Below are positions 21,846 through 31,113 of a stretch of DNA of 64,000 nt, piece after piece (positions within the stretch are counted from its first letter, which is position 1; the number at the start of each line of letters is the position of its first letter). Made by a program: the position numbers and the translations under genes. The stretch is taken from positions 124,001 through 188,000 of the forward strand of contig NZ_JADWMY010000004.1 in the NCBI RefSeq assembly GCF_015767275.1. The letters are read 5' to 3'. Source of the stretch: Herbaspirillum sp. AP02 (lineage in GTDB: Bacteria > Pseudomonadota > Gammaproteobacteria > Burkholderiales > Burkholderiaceae_D). A model generated the notes under the pieces. That model was not told the origin of the DNA. It was given only the letters and a program-made list of their open reading frames with translations, and made no database searches.

Positions 21846-23103
21846 AGCGCAGCGCCTCCGCCGGTTTGACGCGGGCTGCCGACCAGCTCGGGTACAGCGT
21901 GGCCAGGAAAGCCAGTACCACGGCCACGCCGCCGATGATATAGACGTCCGACCAGATGAGGTCGGAGGGCAATTCGGAAATCACATAAATACTCTTGGGC
22001 AGGAACTGCACATGGAAGGCGTGCTCGATGGCCGGCACCAGCACATCGATGTTCAGTGCCACCGCCACGCCCAGGGCGATACCGGCGGCAGTACCGATCA
22101 GGCCCACCAGCGCCCCCTGGATCACGAAGATCTTCATGATGGAACCGGGCGACGCCCCCAGCGTGCGCAGGATGGCGATGTCGGCCTGCTTGTCGGTGAC
22201 CGTCATCACCAGCGTGGAGACCAGGTTGAAGGCCGCCACCGCGATGATCAGGGTGAGGATGATGAACATCATGCGTTTCTCGGTCTTGACAGCGGCGAAC
22301 CAGTTGCTGTTCTGCTGCGACCAGTCGCGCAGGTAGAGGTCGCCGCTGAGGGTGCGCGCCAGCTCCTGGGTCACCTCCGGCGCCTGCAACATGTCGCGGA
22401 TGCGCAGGCGCACCCCGGTGGGCGCATCCATGCGGAACAGGGTCTCGGCGTCCTGCAGGTGGATGAAGGCCAGCGAGGAATCGAACTCGTAATGCCCGGC
22501 CTCGAAGATGCCGGTCACGGTGAACTGCTTCAGGCGTGGCAGCACCCCGGCCGGGGTCACCTGGCCTTGCGGCACGATCACGGTGATCTTGTCACCCAGG
22601 CCGACGCGCATGCCACGCGCCAGCTCGCTACCGAGGACGATGTCGAATGCGCCGGGCTTCAGGGAATCGAAACTGCCCTGCTTGATCTGGCGTGCCACAT
22701 CCGAGACCTTGGGCTCCTCTTCCGGCAGCACGCCGCGCACCAGCACCCCGCGCAGATTGTCGTCGCGGGTCATCATGGCCTGGCCGGAGACATAGGGCGC
22801 CGCGCCCAGCACTTCCTTGTTCTGGAAGGTCTGCTTGGCCACGCTCTGCCAGTCCTTCATGGAACCGGAGGCGTCAAACACCTCGATATGCGCCAGCACC
22901 GAGAGCATGCGGTCACGGACTTCCTTCTGGAAACCGTTCATCACCGACAGCACCACGATCAGCGCGGCCACGCCCAGGCCGATGCCGGCCATGGAAATGA
23001 GGGAAATAAAGGAAATGAAACTGTTGCGACCGCTGCGCTTGCCGGCCCGCGTGTAGCGGATACCGACCAGCCATTCGAACGGCAGGTTTTTAATCAGACT
23101 CAA
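21838..23103 (-). CDS. lolC: Lipoprotein-releasing permease LolC/LolE family
   Basis: Inner-membrane permease of about 421 residues: an N-terminal membrane segment ([20 protein letters not shown]), a large periplasmic domain, then three C-terminal membrane segments of the FtsX fold ([20 protein letters not shown] is one). I place the start at a TTG (23103) six bases after a CCCGGAG ribosome-binding site, which gives the usual LolC/E N-terminus ([18 protein letters not shown]); the longer reading from 23226 adds unrelated residues. Only one permease gene is present, so LolF-type homodimers are possible. Confidence 0.9.
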   Translation of the reverse strand: MSLIKNLPFEWLVGIRYTRAGKRSGRNSFISFISLISMAGIGLGVAALIVVLSVMNGFQKEVRDRMLSVLAHIEVFDASGSMKDWQSVAKQTFQNKEVLGAAPYVSGQAMMTRDDNLRGVLVRGVLPEEEPKVSDVARQIKQGSFDSLKPGAFDIVLGSELARGMRVGLGDKITVIVPQGQVTPAGVLPRLKQFTVTGIFEAGHYEFDSSLAFIHLQDAETLFRMDAPTGVRLRIRDMLQAPEVTQELARTLSGDLYLRDWSQQNSNWFAAVKTEKRMMFIILTLIIAVAAFNLVSTLVMTVTDKQADIAILRTLGASPGSIMKIFVIQGALVGLIGTAAGIALGVAVALNIDVLVPAIEHAFHVQFLPKSIYVISELPSDLIWSDVYIIGGVAVVLAFLATLYPSWSAARVKPAEALRYE

Positions 23104-23436
23104 AATTGCTCCGGGAGAGGGCCTGCAAAATGTGCCGGCGAAATCCCGTCGAAACCGGACCCGCCGCACGCCAACACGGGCGAAGACAAAGCGCGAAGTT
23201 TGCCACAGAATGGACAGCCGGCCCATCCCTGGCCCCTGCCCTTCACTTGCGCACGTTCCCGCGTGCAGCCTATAGATTCACTTCCATGGCAGAGGTTCGC
23301 GGCTTGCTGCGCAAACTGTTTCATCTCCGCCGCACGCCAGCTGTTGCATCATGAACTGGTTATATATACAGTACCCACCTGTGCCCGCCCCTCAAAGGCC
23401 GCCCTGCACGGTCTCCACCTGAACTGCCCCTCACCC
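23104..23436. other. Divergent intergenic region lolC / uvrD-type helicase
   Basis: 333 bp with no credible gene. It holds a possible promoter for the helicase (TTGCAT at 23344, TATACA at 23365, spacing 15 bp, slightly short) in an AT-rich patch, and presumably the lolC promoter on the other strand. Confidence 0.5.
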
Positions 23437-25599
23437 ATGCTGCCAGACCTCACCCGGGAAGCGCCGGCGTCCTCGCCTACCCGCTCCCAGACCGCCCACC
23501 CGAGCGCCGCTGCCGACGACGCTGCGCGGGAGCGCGATCCCTTCGCCCGCCTCAATGCCGAACAGCGCGCCGCCGTCGAGCACGGCAGCGGCCTGCCGCC
23601 GGCGCAGCAGACGCCGCTGTTGATCGTGGCCGGCGCCGGTTCGGGCAAGACCAATACCCTGGCGCACCGGGTGGCGCGGCTGGTGCTGGAGGGCGCCGAA
23701 CCGCAACGCATCCTGCTGCTGACCTTTTCGCGCCGCGCCGCCGGCGACATGGGCCGCCGCGTGGGCCAGGTGATCCGCCAGGTACTGGGCCTGGCCGCTG
23801 GCGATGCCCCGCCGCAACTGCCCTGGTCCGGCACCTTCCACGCCATCGGCGCGCGCCTGCTGCGCGACTACGCCAGCGTGATCGGGCTGGAAGACGACTT
23901 CACCATCCAGGATCGCGGTGATTCGGAAGACCTGATGGGCCTGCTGCGCCACGAGATGGGTCTGTCCTCTACCGACAAGCGCTTTCCGCTCAAGGCCACC
24001 TGCCTGGCGATCTATTCGCGGGCCGTCAATACCCGCCAGGACCTGGCGCAGGTGCTGCAGGTCCATTTCCCCTGGTGCCGTGAGTGGGAGCGGCCACTGG
24101 GCGAACTCTTCGCCCGCTATGTGGACGCCAAGGAAGCCCAGCACGTACTGGATTACGACGATCTGCTGCTGTTCTGGGCCGATATGCTGTCCGATCCGGA
24201 GATCGCGCAGTCCGTCAGCGCCCGCTTCGACCACGTGCTGGTCGATGAGTACCAGGACACCAACCGCCTGCAGGCCGAGATCCTGCAGCGCATGAAGCCC
24301 GATGGCGCGGGTGTGACCGCCGTCGGCGACGACGCCCAATCGATCTATTCCTTCCGCGGCGCCACGGTGCGCAACATCCTCGACCTGCCCGCGCTGTTCA
24401 CCCAGCCGGCGCGGCTGCTGACGCTGGAACAGAACTACCGCTCCACGCAGCCTATCCTGCAGGCGTCCAATGCGGTCATCGCCGATGCCCCGGAACGTCA
24501 CTTCAAGAACCTGTGGAGTGACAAACCCTCCTCGCAGAAACCGCAGCTGGTGGTCATCCCCGACGAAGCCGAACAGGCGCGCTGGGTCGCCAACCGCATC
24601 CTGGCGCATCGCGAAGAAGGGCTGACGCTCAAGTCCCAGGCCGTGCTGTTCCGCACTGCCACCCACAGCGCCGCGCTGGAGCTGGAACTGGTCCGCCGCA
24701 ACATCCCCTTCGTGAAGTTCGGCGGGCTCAAGTTCCTGGAGAGCACCCACATCAAGGACCTGCTGTCCCTGCTGCGACTGGCCCACAACCCCAGCGGCCG
24801 CATGGCCGGCCTGCGTGCCCTGCAACTGATTCCCGGGGTCGGCCCGGCCACCGCCCGCAAGGTGCTGGACCTGATGGCCGGCGCCGCCGACCCGGCCGAT
24901 GTCCTGCTCCACTTCGGCGCCCCGGCCAACATCGCCCTGCAGTGGCAGGCCTTTGCCGATACCTATGCCCTGATGCGGCGCGCCAGCGCGGCCTGGCCGA
25001 CCGACATCAACGCCGCCCGCGACTGGTATCTGCCGCAGCTGGAGCAGCGTTACGAGGACGCCGACGCCCGCGCCGCCGACATCGAGCAACTGGCTGCCCT
25101 GGCCCGGGGCTATGCCTCGCGCGAGAAATTCCTCACCGAGCTGACGCTGGACCCGCCCGAATCCAGCAGCGACTTTTCGGCCCCGCCCTATCGGGATGAG
25201 GATTACCTGACACTCTCCACCATCCACTCCGCCAAGGGCCAGGAATGGCGCTCGGTGCATGTCCTGAACGTGGTGGACGGCTGCATCCCCTCCGACCTGG
25301 CCACCGGCAGCGAGGCCGAGATCGCCGAAGAGCGTCGGCTGCTGTATGTGGCCATGACGCGGGCCAAGGAATATCTGCACCTGATCGTGCCGCAGCGCTT
25401 CTACATCACCCAGCAGACGGCCCAGGGCGACCGCCATGTGAACGCCATCCGCAGCCGCTTCATCACCCCGCGCATGCTGCCCCATTTCGAGGACAGCCTG
25501 TGGCTGTCGGCCGAGACCAACGGCGCCCGCACACCCATGCCCGAGAGCGTGCGCATGCTGGTGCGCCAGCGCGCCAAACAGGCCTGGAACAAGTCTTGA
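23437..25599 (+). CDS. UvrD/Rep-family superfamily 1 DNA helicase
   Basis: ATP-dependent 3'-5' DNA helicase of 720 residues. Conserved motifs in order: Q-motif LNAEQRAAVEH, Walker A GAGSGKTNTL, motif Ia LLTFSRRAA, motif II DEYQDTN, motif III GDDAQSIYSFRGA, motif IV LEQNYRS, motif V TLSTIHSAKGQEW and motif VI VAMTRAKEYLHL. It acts in repair or replication restart. It is longer than Rep and differs from classic UvrD at both ends. The start at 23437 (MLPDLT) lacks a clear ribosome-binding site. The downstream neighbour is the rpfE-like/recJ pair. Confidence 0.92.
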   Translation: MLPDLTREAPASSPTRSQTAHPSAAADDAARERDPFARLNAEQRAAVEHGSGLPPAQQTPLLIVAGAGSGKTNTLAHRVARLVLEGAEPQRILLLTFSRRAAGDMGRRVGQVIRQVLGLAAGDAPPQLPWSGTFHAIGARLLRDYASVIGLEDDFTIQDRGDSEDLMGLLRHEMGLSSTDKRFPLKATCLAIYSRAVNTRQDLAQVLQVHFPWCREWERPLGELFARYVDAKEAQHVLDYDDLLLFWADMLSDPEIAQSVSARFDHVLVDEYQDTNRLQAEILQRMKPDGAGVTAVGDDAQSIYSFRGATVRNILDLPALFTQPARLLTLEQNYRSTQPILQASNAVIADAPERHFKNLWSDKPSSQKPQLVVIPDEAEQARWVANRILAHREEGLTLKSQAVLFRTATHSAALELELVRRNIPFVKFGGLKFLESTHIKDLLSLLRLAHNPSGRMAGLRALQLIPGVGPATARKVLDLMAGAADPADVLLHFGAPANIALQWQAFADTYALMRRASAAWPTDINAARDWYLPQLEQRYEDADARAADIEQLAALARGYASREKFLTELTLDPPESSSDFSAPPYRDEDYLTLSTIHSAKGQEWRSVHVLNVVDGCIPSDLATGSEAEIAEERRLLYVAMTRAKEYLHLIVPQRFYITQQTAQGDRHVNAIRSRFITPRMLPHFEDSLWLSAETNGARTPMPESVRMLVRQRAKQAWNKS

Positions 25600-25691
25600 G
25601 CGGTTTTTTAAAGGCCTTAAGTCACATAAGTGAAGCTTTGTGCAGGGGGCGCCCAGGCCAAGCGGCCCGCCAGCCGCTAAAATAGCGCCCC

Positions 25692-26753
25692 ATGAATCAT
25701 CTCGACATCCTCGTTCCCTTCGCCCTGCCCCCGGCCGAGCTGGCGCGCGACCTGCTGCGCCAGAGCAAGGCACCCTCCCTGGCCATGCTGCTGGGTCGTG
25801 GCAAGGCGGCACCACTGCAGTCACACGATCCGTTTTCGCGCGCCCTGCCGCATGAACACTGGCTGGCCCGCCGCTTCGGCCTGCCGCCTGCTCCGCAGGA
25901 TTCCAGTCCCTCAGCCGCCGCCGCGCTGATGCAAGGCCTGGGCCTCGCACCCGCCGCCGGTCACTGGTTCGTGCTGCACCCGGCACATATCCACGTGGCC
26001 CGCGACCACCTGGTGCTGACCGATATCGGCCAGTTGCAGCTGGAAGAGGAAGAATCGCAGCGCCTGTTCGCCGCCGCCCTGCCGCTGTTTACCGAGATCG
26101 GCCACGAGCTGGTGTATGGCGACGCCCGCACCTGGTTCATCCGCGCCGACGCCTGGGCCGGCCTGCGCACCTCCACGCCGAGCGCCGCCAGCGGCCGCAA
26201 TGTCGACATCTGGATGCCGGAAGGCCCGGGCGAGCTGGCCTGGCGCAAGCTGCAGAACGAGGTGCAGATGCAGTGGTTTGCCGAAGCGCTCAACGAACAG
26301 CGCGAAATGCGGGGCCAGAAGGCGGTCAATTCGATCTGGATCTGGGGCGGGGCCGATGCCGGTGCCGCCGTGAAGGACAACTATGTTGCCCGCTTTGGCC
26401 TGCGCGGCTGGATGCGCGCCTTCGGCGCTGGCCAGCAGGGGGACCAGGCTGCTGCCAATGCGAACCAGGTGAACGAAGTCGTGCGCGGTGACGGACATCG
26501 CCTGCTGGTACTGGATGCACTGGCCGAGGCCGCGCTGGCCGAGGAATGGGGCCTGTGGCTGCAGCACCTGGAACACCTGGACCGTGAGTGGCTGGCGCCA
26601 TTGCTGGTCTCGCTGCAGGCCGATACGCTGGCGTCGCTGAATCTGATCCTGACCGGTTCCGACCGCCTGGTCGAAGTCGCCGTTACCCGTGGTGCCTTGC
26701 GCCGCTTCTGGCGCAAGCCCTCGCTGGCGCTGCTGGCGGAGCGTTCGGTATGA
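25692..26753 (+). CDS. RpfE-like conserved protein upstream of recJ
   Basis: 353 residues, no signal peptide or membrane segment. It begins MNHLDILVPFALPP and has a FVLHPAHIHVARDHLVL segment, WFIRAD and a conserved SIWIWGGA. Members of this family sit beside recJ in beta- and gammaproteobacteria, and the Xanthomonas member is rpfE. They are often labelled 'phosphoglycerate mutase' from weak similarity, but I see no mutase active-site motif. Its stop overlaps the recJ start (ATGA), so it is translationally coupled to recJ, which hints at a role in DNA metabolism. Function is unknown. Confidence 0.72.
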   Translation: MNHLDILVPFALPPAELARDLLRQSKAPSLAMLLGRGKAAPLQSHDPFSRALPHEHWLARRFGLPPAPQDSSPSAAAALMQGLGLAPAAGHWFVLHPAHIHVARDHLVLTDIGQLQLEEEESQRLFAAALPLFTEIGHELVYGDARTWFIRADAWAGLRTSTPSAASGRNVDIWMPEGPGELAWRKLQNEVQMQWFAEALNEQREMRGQKAVNSIWIWGGADAGAAVKDNYVARFGLRGWMRAFGAGQQGDQAAANANQVNEVVRGDGHRLLVLDALAEAALAEEWGLWLQHLEHLDREWLAPLLVSLQADTLASLNLILTGSDRLVEVAVTRGALRRFWRKPSLALLAERSV

Positions 26754-28444
26754 TCCGCGTCGCCACCCGCCCCTATCATCCCGGCCAGGCCGACCAATTG
26801 ATCGCCGAAGGCGTCCACCCGGTACTGGCACGGGTGTACGCGGCGCGCGGCCTGTCCACCGCGCGCGAGCTGGCCAGCGAGCTCAATGCCCTGTACGCAC
26901 CCGCCGGCCTGTTGCACATCGACGCTGCCGCCAGCTACCTGGCCGACGCCATTGCCGCCGGCAAGAAGCTGGTCATCGTGGCCGACTATGACTGCGACGG
27001 CGCCACCGCCTGCGCAGTCGGCCTGCGCGGGCTGCGCCTGCTGGGCGCGCAGGTCGACTACATCGTACCCAACCGCTTCGAATACGGTTACGGGCTCACC
27101 CCCGAGATCGTCGAACTGACGGTGCGCGAAAAGAATCCCGACATCATCGTCACTGTCGACAACGGCATCGCCAGCATTGACGGCGTGGCCGAAGCCAAGC
27201 GACGCGGCATCGACGTGGTCGTCACCGATCACCACCTGCCCGGCGATGCCCTGCCGGACGCCCGGGTGATCGTCAATCCGAACCAGCCGCAATGCGGCTT
27301 CCCCAGCAAGAACCTGGCTGGCGTGGGCGTGATGTTCTACGTGCTGCTGGCGCTGCGCGCCGAGATGCGCAAGCGTGGGCTCTTCGATGCCCAGACCCAG
27401 CCGCGCCTGGACTCCCTGCTGGACCTGGTGGCGCTGGGCACCGTGGCTGACGTGGTCAAGCTGGACGCCAACAACCGCATCCTGGTGGCGCAGGGCTTGA
27501 AGCGCATGCGCAGCGGCAAGATGCATCCGGGCATCGCCGCCCTGTTCCGCGCCGCCGGGCGCGAAGCCCGCCGCGCCACGCCCTTCGACCTGGGCTTTGC
27601 CGTGGGGCCGCGCCTGAATGCCGCCGGCCGCCTGGCCGACATGGCGCTGGGCATCGAATGCCTGACCACCGACGACGAAGGCCGGGCCTGGGCGATTGCC
27701 CAGCAACTGGATGCCATCAACCGCGAGCGGCGCGACATCGAGGCCGGCATGCAGGACACCGCCCTCTTGCTGCTGGACGACTTCAACCCGGCCGACCGCC
27801 GCACCATCGCCGTCTTCGATGCGTCCTGGCACCAGGGCGTGATCGGCATCGTGGCCTCGCGCCTGAAGGACAAGTTCTATCGCCCCACCATCACCTTCGC
27901 GCCGGGCGACGAAGGTTTCATCAAGGGCTCGGGCCGTTCGATTGCAGGCTTCCACCTGCGCGACGCGCTGGACCTGGTGTCCAAGCACGCCCCTTCGGTG
28001 ATGACCAAGTTCGGCGGCCACGCCATGGCGGCCGGTCTGACCCTCCATGCGGAGGCCTTCGATGCCTTCGCCGAGGCCTTCGAGGCCGTGGGCCGCGACT
28101 GGCTCACGCAGAACCAGCTGGAGCGCGTCATCGAGACCGATGGCGTGCTGGAGGAGGCCTACTATTCGGTGGAATTCATCGGCCTGATGGACCAGCAGGT
28201 CTGGGGCCAGGGCTTTGCGCCGCCGGTCTTCTGCGATCACTTCCGGGTGCTCAGCCAGCGCATCCTCAAGGACAAGCATCTCAAGCTGCAACTGGAGAAA
28301 AACGGTCGCAAGTACGACGCCATCTGGTTCGGCCATACCGAGGCCCTGCCCGACCACGCCCGGGTGGCGTTCCGCCTGGATGCCAACGAGTACAACGGCA
28401 AGACCACCGTGCAACTGATGGTGGAACACGCCGAGCCGGCCTGA
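26750..28444 (+). CDS. recJ: Single-stranded-DNA-specific exonuclease RecJ
   Basis: 5'-3' single-strand DNA exonuclease of 564 residues used in recombination, mismatch and base-excision repair. DHH-superfamily motifs: ADYDCDGATA (Mn ligands), VDNGIAS, the DHH itself in VTDHHLPGDALPD, and the DHHA1 region with GSGRSIAGFHLRDAL and KFGGHAMAAG. The OB-fold domain follows at the C-terminus. The start at 26750 overlaps the previous stop by four bases. Confidence 0.97.
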   Translation: MIRVATRPYHPGQADQLIAEGVHPVLARVYAARGLSTARELASELNALYAPAGLLHIDAAASYLADAIAAGKKLVIVADYDCDGATACAVGLRGLRLLGAQVDYIVPNRFEYGYGLTPEIVELTVREKNPDIIVTVDNGIASIDGVAEAKRRGIDVVVTDHHLPGDALPDARVIVNPNQPQCGFPSKNLAGVGVMFYVLLALRAEMRKRGLFDAQTQPRLDSLLDLVALGTVADVVKLDANNRILVAQGLKRMRSGKMHPGIAALFRAAGREARRATPFDLGFAVGPRLNAAGRLADMALGIECLTTDDEGRAWAIAQQLDAINRERRDIEAGMQDTALLLLDDFNPADRRTIAVFDASWHQGVIGIVASRLKDKFYRPTITFAPGDEGFIKGSGRSIAGFHLRDALDLVSKHAPSVMTKFGGHAMAAGLTLHAEAFDAFAEAFEAVGRDWLTQNQLERVIETDGVLEEAYYSVEFIGLMDQQVWGQGFAPPVFCDHFRVLSQRILKDKHLKLQLEKNGRKYDAIWFGHTEALPDHARVAFRLDANEYNGKTTVQLMVEHAEPA

Positions 28445-28664
28445 GCAACCGGCTGCAACGCCTGCAAAGCCTTGCCAGACAAGGATTGCGACAGGGAAAC
28501 AGCGCAAAAAAATCCGACATGCAGGCGTTGCAGTGGCACAATGTTGGCTTGGAGCGACTTTCTGTCTGATTTTTCGATCTGATGTTGCGATCTCACGTAT
28601 CAGCCGGATGAACAGAAGGCGTGGGCAGAAGAGCGCTTCAAAAATAACAACAAGAGCATCCCCG

Positions 28665-30350
28665 ATGAAAATCAAGCGCATCCACTGCAGCCTGGTGACC
28701 CGTCTCACCCTGTTCGGCATCATGCTGATCGCGGTGAGCGCAGTCTTGCGCTACCACATCCTGATCGACTTCCTCGAAAAAGAGCAGGCCCAGGTTGCCG
28801 CCGATCAGCAGAGCACCATCGCCAGTTACCTGGCGCAGGACATCGGCTACCGGGTGCAGGAGCGTACCAGCTACCTCGAACGCCTGGCCAGCCACCTGCC
28901 ACCTGCCCTGCTCCAGGACCACGCCTCACTGCGGGCATGGCTGCAGGAGCACCAGCAACTGCAACCGCTGTTCGCGCAGGGACTGTTCGTCGCCGACGGC
29001 AATGGCATGATCGTGGTCGATTACCCGACGCTGAATGGCCGTCGTGCACTTTCCCTGACCCGCTACGCCGATTACGAGCGCGTGCTGCAAGGCGCCACCG
29101 TACTGTGCCCGCCACTGAGCAGCCCGGCCAGCGGCAAGCCCATCATGGCCATGCTCACGCCGCTGCGCGACGCCAGTGGACGCATCGTGGCGATCCTGGG
29201 CGGCAGCAGCGAACTCAATGCCCCAGGCTTCCTGGATCATCTGCAACAGGCGCGGCTGGGGCCAACCGGCAGCTTCCTGCTGGTGTCGCCACAGCAGAAG
29301 ATGATCATCGCCTCCAGCGACGAAGCCCTGATGTTCACCCAGCTCCCGCCTGCGGGCCGGGATGTGCTGATGGACCAGGCACTGGCGGGTTACCGGGGCA
29401 ATGGCGTCGGTATCGCCGCCAATGGCGTCAACGAAATCAAGGCCTTTGCCTCGGTACCCGGCACCCCCTGGCTGGTGGCGGTCACCATGCCGCTGGCGGC
29501 GGCCCTGCCGACCGTACAGCGTACCCGCGCCCTGATCGCCCGCGGCGGCGTGATCCAGGGCTTCATGGTGGTGCTGCTGCTGGTACTGGCCTATCTGTGG
29601 TTCTTCCGACCACTGCGGCGGGCCGCCGCGCTGGCTGACCGCATGACACGCGGGGAACTGCCAATGGCGCCCTTGCCGGTGGAGCGGCGCGACGAAGTAG
29701 GCCATCTGACCATGGCCTTCAATGGCCTGCTGACGCGACTCAAGCTGCACCAGGCCGAATTGCAGCATCAAGCCCACCACGATGTGCTCACCGGCCTGCC
29801 CAACCGCATGATGCTGGCCGAGCGCATGGAGGCCGCGCTCACCCATGCCTGCCGCGAGCGCAGCGGCGTGGCCCTGCTGTTCCTGGATCTGGATGGCTTC
29901 AAACCGATCAACGATACCCTGGGCCACAAGGCCGGCGACCTGGTGCTGCAGGAAGTCACCCGGCGCCTGCGCCAGGTGGCGCGGCATGGCGACACGCTGG
30001 CGCGGGTGGGCGGCGATGAATTCGTGCTGCTGGTGACCGACCTGGGGCAGCCGTATGAACATGGCGCCCAGGTGCTGGCCGAGAAATGCATCAAGGCCGT
30101 CTCCGAACCGCTACACCTGGCGCAGGGGGAGTATCAGCTGGGTGTCTCGGTGGGGATTGCCGTCTGCGACGGCAGTTGCGATGCCGACAGTCTGTTGCAG
30201 GCCGCCGACAAGGCCATGTACGCCGCCAAGGGCAGTGGCCGCGGCTGTTATGTGATCGCACCGGCGCGCGCGGCCGGCGCGGGGGCGGACATTACCGCAC
30301 CGGAAGGAACTGCAGGAACGACCCGCCCAGCAGGTTCTGCACATAGCTGA
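28665..30350 (+). CDS. Membrane diguanylate cyclase with periplasmic sensor
   Basis: 561 residues. A membrane segment at about 12-32 and another near 285-305 bracket a periplasmic domain of dCACHE type. Then come HAMP-like residues (FFRPLRRAAALADRMTRGEL) and a C-terminal GGDEF domain with intact GGDEF at 449-453. The I-site RHGD lies five residues before it (440-443), so product inhibition is expected. It should make c-di-GMP in response to an external ligand. The start at 28665 leads directly into the membrane anchor. The last 59 bp overlap, tail to tail, the lipoprotein gene on the other strand. Confidence 0.9.
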   Translation: MKIKRIHCSLVTRLTLFGIMLIAVSAVLRYHILIDFLEKEQAQVAADQQSTIASYLAQDIGYRVQERTSYLERLASHLPPALLQDHASLRAWLQEHQQLQPLFAQGLFVADGNGMIVVDYPTLNGRRALSLTRYADYERVLQGATVLCPPLSSPASGKPIMAMLTPLRDASGRIVAILGGSSELNAPGFLDHLQQARLGPTGSFLLVSPQQKMIIASSDEALMFTQLPPAGRDVLMDQALAGYRGNGVGIAANGVNEIKAFASVPGTPWLVAVTMPLAAALPTVQRTRALIARGGVIQGFMVVLLLVLAYLWFFRPLRRAAALADRMTRGELPMAPLPVERRDEVGHLTMAFNGLLTRLKLHQAELQHQAHHDVLTGLPNRMMLAERMEAALTHACRERSGVALLFLDLDGFKPINDTLGHKAGDLVLQEVTRRLRQVARHGDTLARVGGDEFVLLVTDLGQPYEHGAQVLAEKCIKAVSEPLHLAQGEYQLGVSVGIAVCDGSCDADSLLQAADKAMYAAKGSGRGCYVIAPARAAGAGADITAPEGTAGTTRPAGSAHS

Positions 30351-31017
30351 TGCCGGCCCGGCGGTAGCGCTCGGTACTGAATTCGGCCATCAGGTCCAGG
30401 CGCCCGACGATCTTGCCGAACTCGCGCTCGAAACTGAGGTTGCGCACGTCGCCGCCGATTTCGTCCGAGAGCAGCAGCGGCGCACCGGCGGCATTGCGTC
30501 GGCTGGCCAGCACCCAGGCGGCGATTTCGACGTTGCGGGCGGCGTTGTAGAGATGCTGGGCGTCCAGCCCGTCGACCAGGAAGAACTCGATCTTGTTGCC
30601 GTGGGCGACGATGATCATGTCGGCAGTGGCATCGATGAAGGCTGCTACCCTATCCCCCTTGAAATCCGGCGACAAGGCCAGCGTCATGGCCGCGATGTCG
30701 CGCTTGCCCTGCAGTTCCGGCCAGGGCTGGCGCTGTTCGATGGCGTCGCGCACCTTCTTTTCGGCCTCTTCCCGGGTGGTCGCGGTCTTCTTCCATTCGG
30801 CCGGATTGCGCCGATACAGCTTGGACATCAGCAGATAAAGACTCTCCAGATTGGCGCGCATGGCCAGGGTCGCCACGCGATTGCTGTCGGACTGACCCAT
30901 TTCACGCGAACTGGCATCGGCGCCCCTGACCTGGCCGTGCGGCGCGGGGGAACTGGCGCAGGCCGCCAGCAAGGCGACCCACGGTAGCAGGAGAGGAAGC
31001 AGCTTTCTGGTTGTCAT
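30292..31017 (-). CDS. Predicted lipoprotein of unknown function
   Basis: 241 residues with a lipoprotein signal peptide: MTTRKLLPLLLP, hydrophobic core and lipobox LLAAC (Cys20). The mature part is helical with no motif I recognise; TREEAEKKVRDAIEQR and IIVAHGNKIEFFLVDG are characteristic stretches. Residue +2 is Ala, so sorting to the outer membrane is likely. The gene is monocistronic, with the 3' end overlapping the diguanylate cyclase gene. Confidence 0.75.
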   Translation of the reverse strand: MTTRKLLPLLLPWVALLAACASSPAPHGQVRGADASSREMGQSDSNRVATLAMRANLESLYLLMSKLYRRNPAEWKKTATTREEAEKKVRDAIEQRQPWPELQGKRDIAAMTLALSPDFKGDRVAAFIDATADMIIVAHGNKIEFFLVDGLDAQHLYNAARNVEIAAWVLASRRNAAGAPLLLSDEIGGDVRNLSFEREFGKIVGRLDLMAEFSTERYRRAGISYVQNLLGGSFLQFLPVR

Positions 31018-31113
31018 CGGCGGGCGGGACGAAACGAGCTGATAGGACTGATCCTAGCAGAATGCGTTCCGTACCGGCCCGCCGCGAGGCCGAGGGCAAG
31101 CGCCGACGCCGGC

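Noticed and set aside
23431..28723. Long minus-strand frames opposite the helicase, rpfE-like and recJ genes
   Set aside because: The plus strand carries clear helicase and RecJ motifs; the minus frames have no motifs and skewed composition.
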